Assembly: GCF_009765685.1 (NCBI RefSeq)
Contig: NZ_LMUY01000059.1
Location: 1-32,987 of the forward strand
Direction of reading: 5' to 3'
Source: Acidisphaera sp. L21
Lineage (GTDB): Bacteria > Pseudomonadota > Alphaproteobacteria > Acetobacterales > Acetobacteraceae
Length of the DNA stretch: 32,987 nucleotides
Of this stretch, positions 32,874 to 32,987 are shown piece after piece. The notes below the pieces were generated by a model that was not told the DNA's origin, made no database searches, and worked only from the letters and a program-made list of their open reading frames with translations. Made by a program: the position numbers and the translations under genes. Positions within the stretch are counted from its first letter, which is position 1. Each line of letters begins with the position of its first letter.

Positions 32874-32987
32874 GCGGCGCGGCCCAGATAGGCCTCCATC
32901 ACGCGCGGATCCGCTTGGATGGCGCGGGGCGGCCCCTGCGCGAGCATCCGGCCCTGTTCGATGACCACGATCTCGTCCGCGATGCCC
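32870..32987 (-). CDS. livG: Branched-chain amino acid-type ABC ATPase, LivG-like (3' end only)
   Basis: Only the last 38 codons are in the window; the gene continues beyond base 32987. The visible end reads IADEIVVIEQGRMLAQG followed by AIQADPRVMEAYLG, the standard C-terminus of LIV-type ATPases. The TGA (32870-32872) overlaps the livF ATG by 4 nt. Together with livF, livH and livM it forms one minus-strand unit in the order livG-F-H-M. Confidence 0.85.
   Translation of the reverse strand, partial: GIADEIVVIEQGRMLAQGPPRAIQADPRVMEAYLGRAA

Overview
The window is high-GC, almost fully coding DNA with short intergenic gaps, 4-nt ATGA overlaps and frequent GTG/TTG starts. Together with the gene types, this suggests an alphaproteobacterium, most likely of the Acetobacteraceae/Rhodospirillales kind. 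That placement is inferred from protein style only; there is no rRNA or other marker here. No tRNA, rRNA, CRISPR array, insertion sequence or phage gene was seen.

Layout. (1) 208-2511, minus strand: an MFS exporter, a TauE/SafE permease and a small DUF3297 protein. (2) 2664-5181, plus: an orphan ABC sugar-type binding protein followed by a split two-subunit thiamine-diphosphate enzyme. (3) 5188-5820, minus: an N-carbamoylsarcosine-amidohydrolase-like cysteine hydrolase. (4) 5952-8954, plus: an AtzG/GatC-like small subunit and two amidase-signature enzymes. (5) 8994-18088: a peptide/nickel-type ABC importer with dppA divergent from dppBCFD. The dppBCFD genes run without a break into three more AtzG-like small proteins and two more amidases. 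(6) 18194-18877, minus: a secreted SIMPL-domain protein. (7) 19022-22594, minus: a nitroreductase, a flavin monooxygenase of the NtaA type and a D-aminoacylase. (8) 22657-30305, plus: an AroM domain fused to a LuxR-type DNA-binding domain, a stand-alone AroM, a fused HyuA-HyuB hydantoinase/oxoprolinase, an OPT-family transporter and a GNAT acetyltransferase. (9) 30302-32987, minus: a branched-chain-amino-acid-type ABC importer (livM, livH, livF and the 3' end of livG).

Function. Most of the window looks like an island for taking up and hydrolysing amides, cyclic amides (hydantoin or 5-oxoproline type) and N-acyl/N-carbamoyl amino compounds. It holds three importers (Dpp, OPT, Liv), four amidases, a carbamoyl hydrolase, a D-aminoacylase and an ATP-dependent ring-opening enzyme. 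Actual substrates cannot be read from the sequence.

The most unusual points are: the AroM-LuxR fusion, in which both cysteines of the neighbouring AroM are serines; the set of four amidases with four small AtzG-like partners distributed unevenly; and a near-identical palindrome (TTGTYCGGACAATC) in two divergent control regions, which suggests that they share a regulator not encoded in this window.
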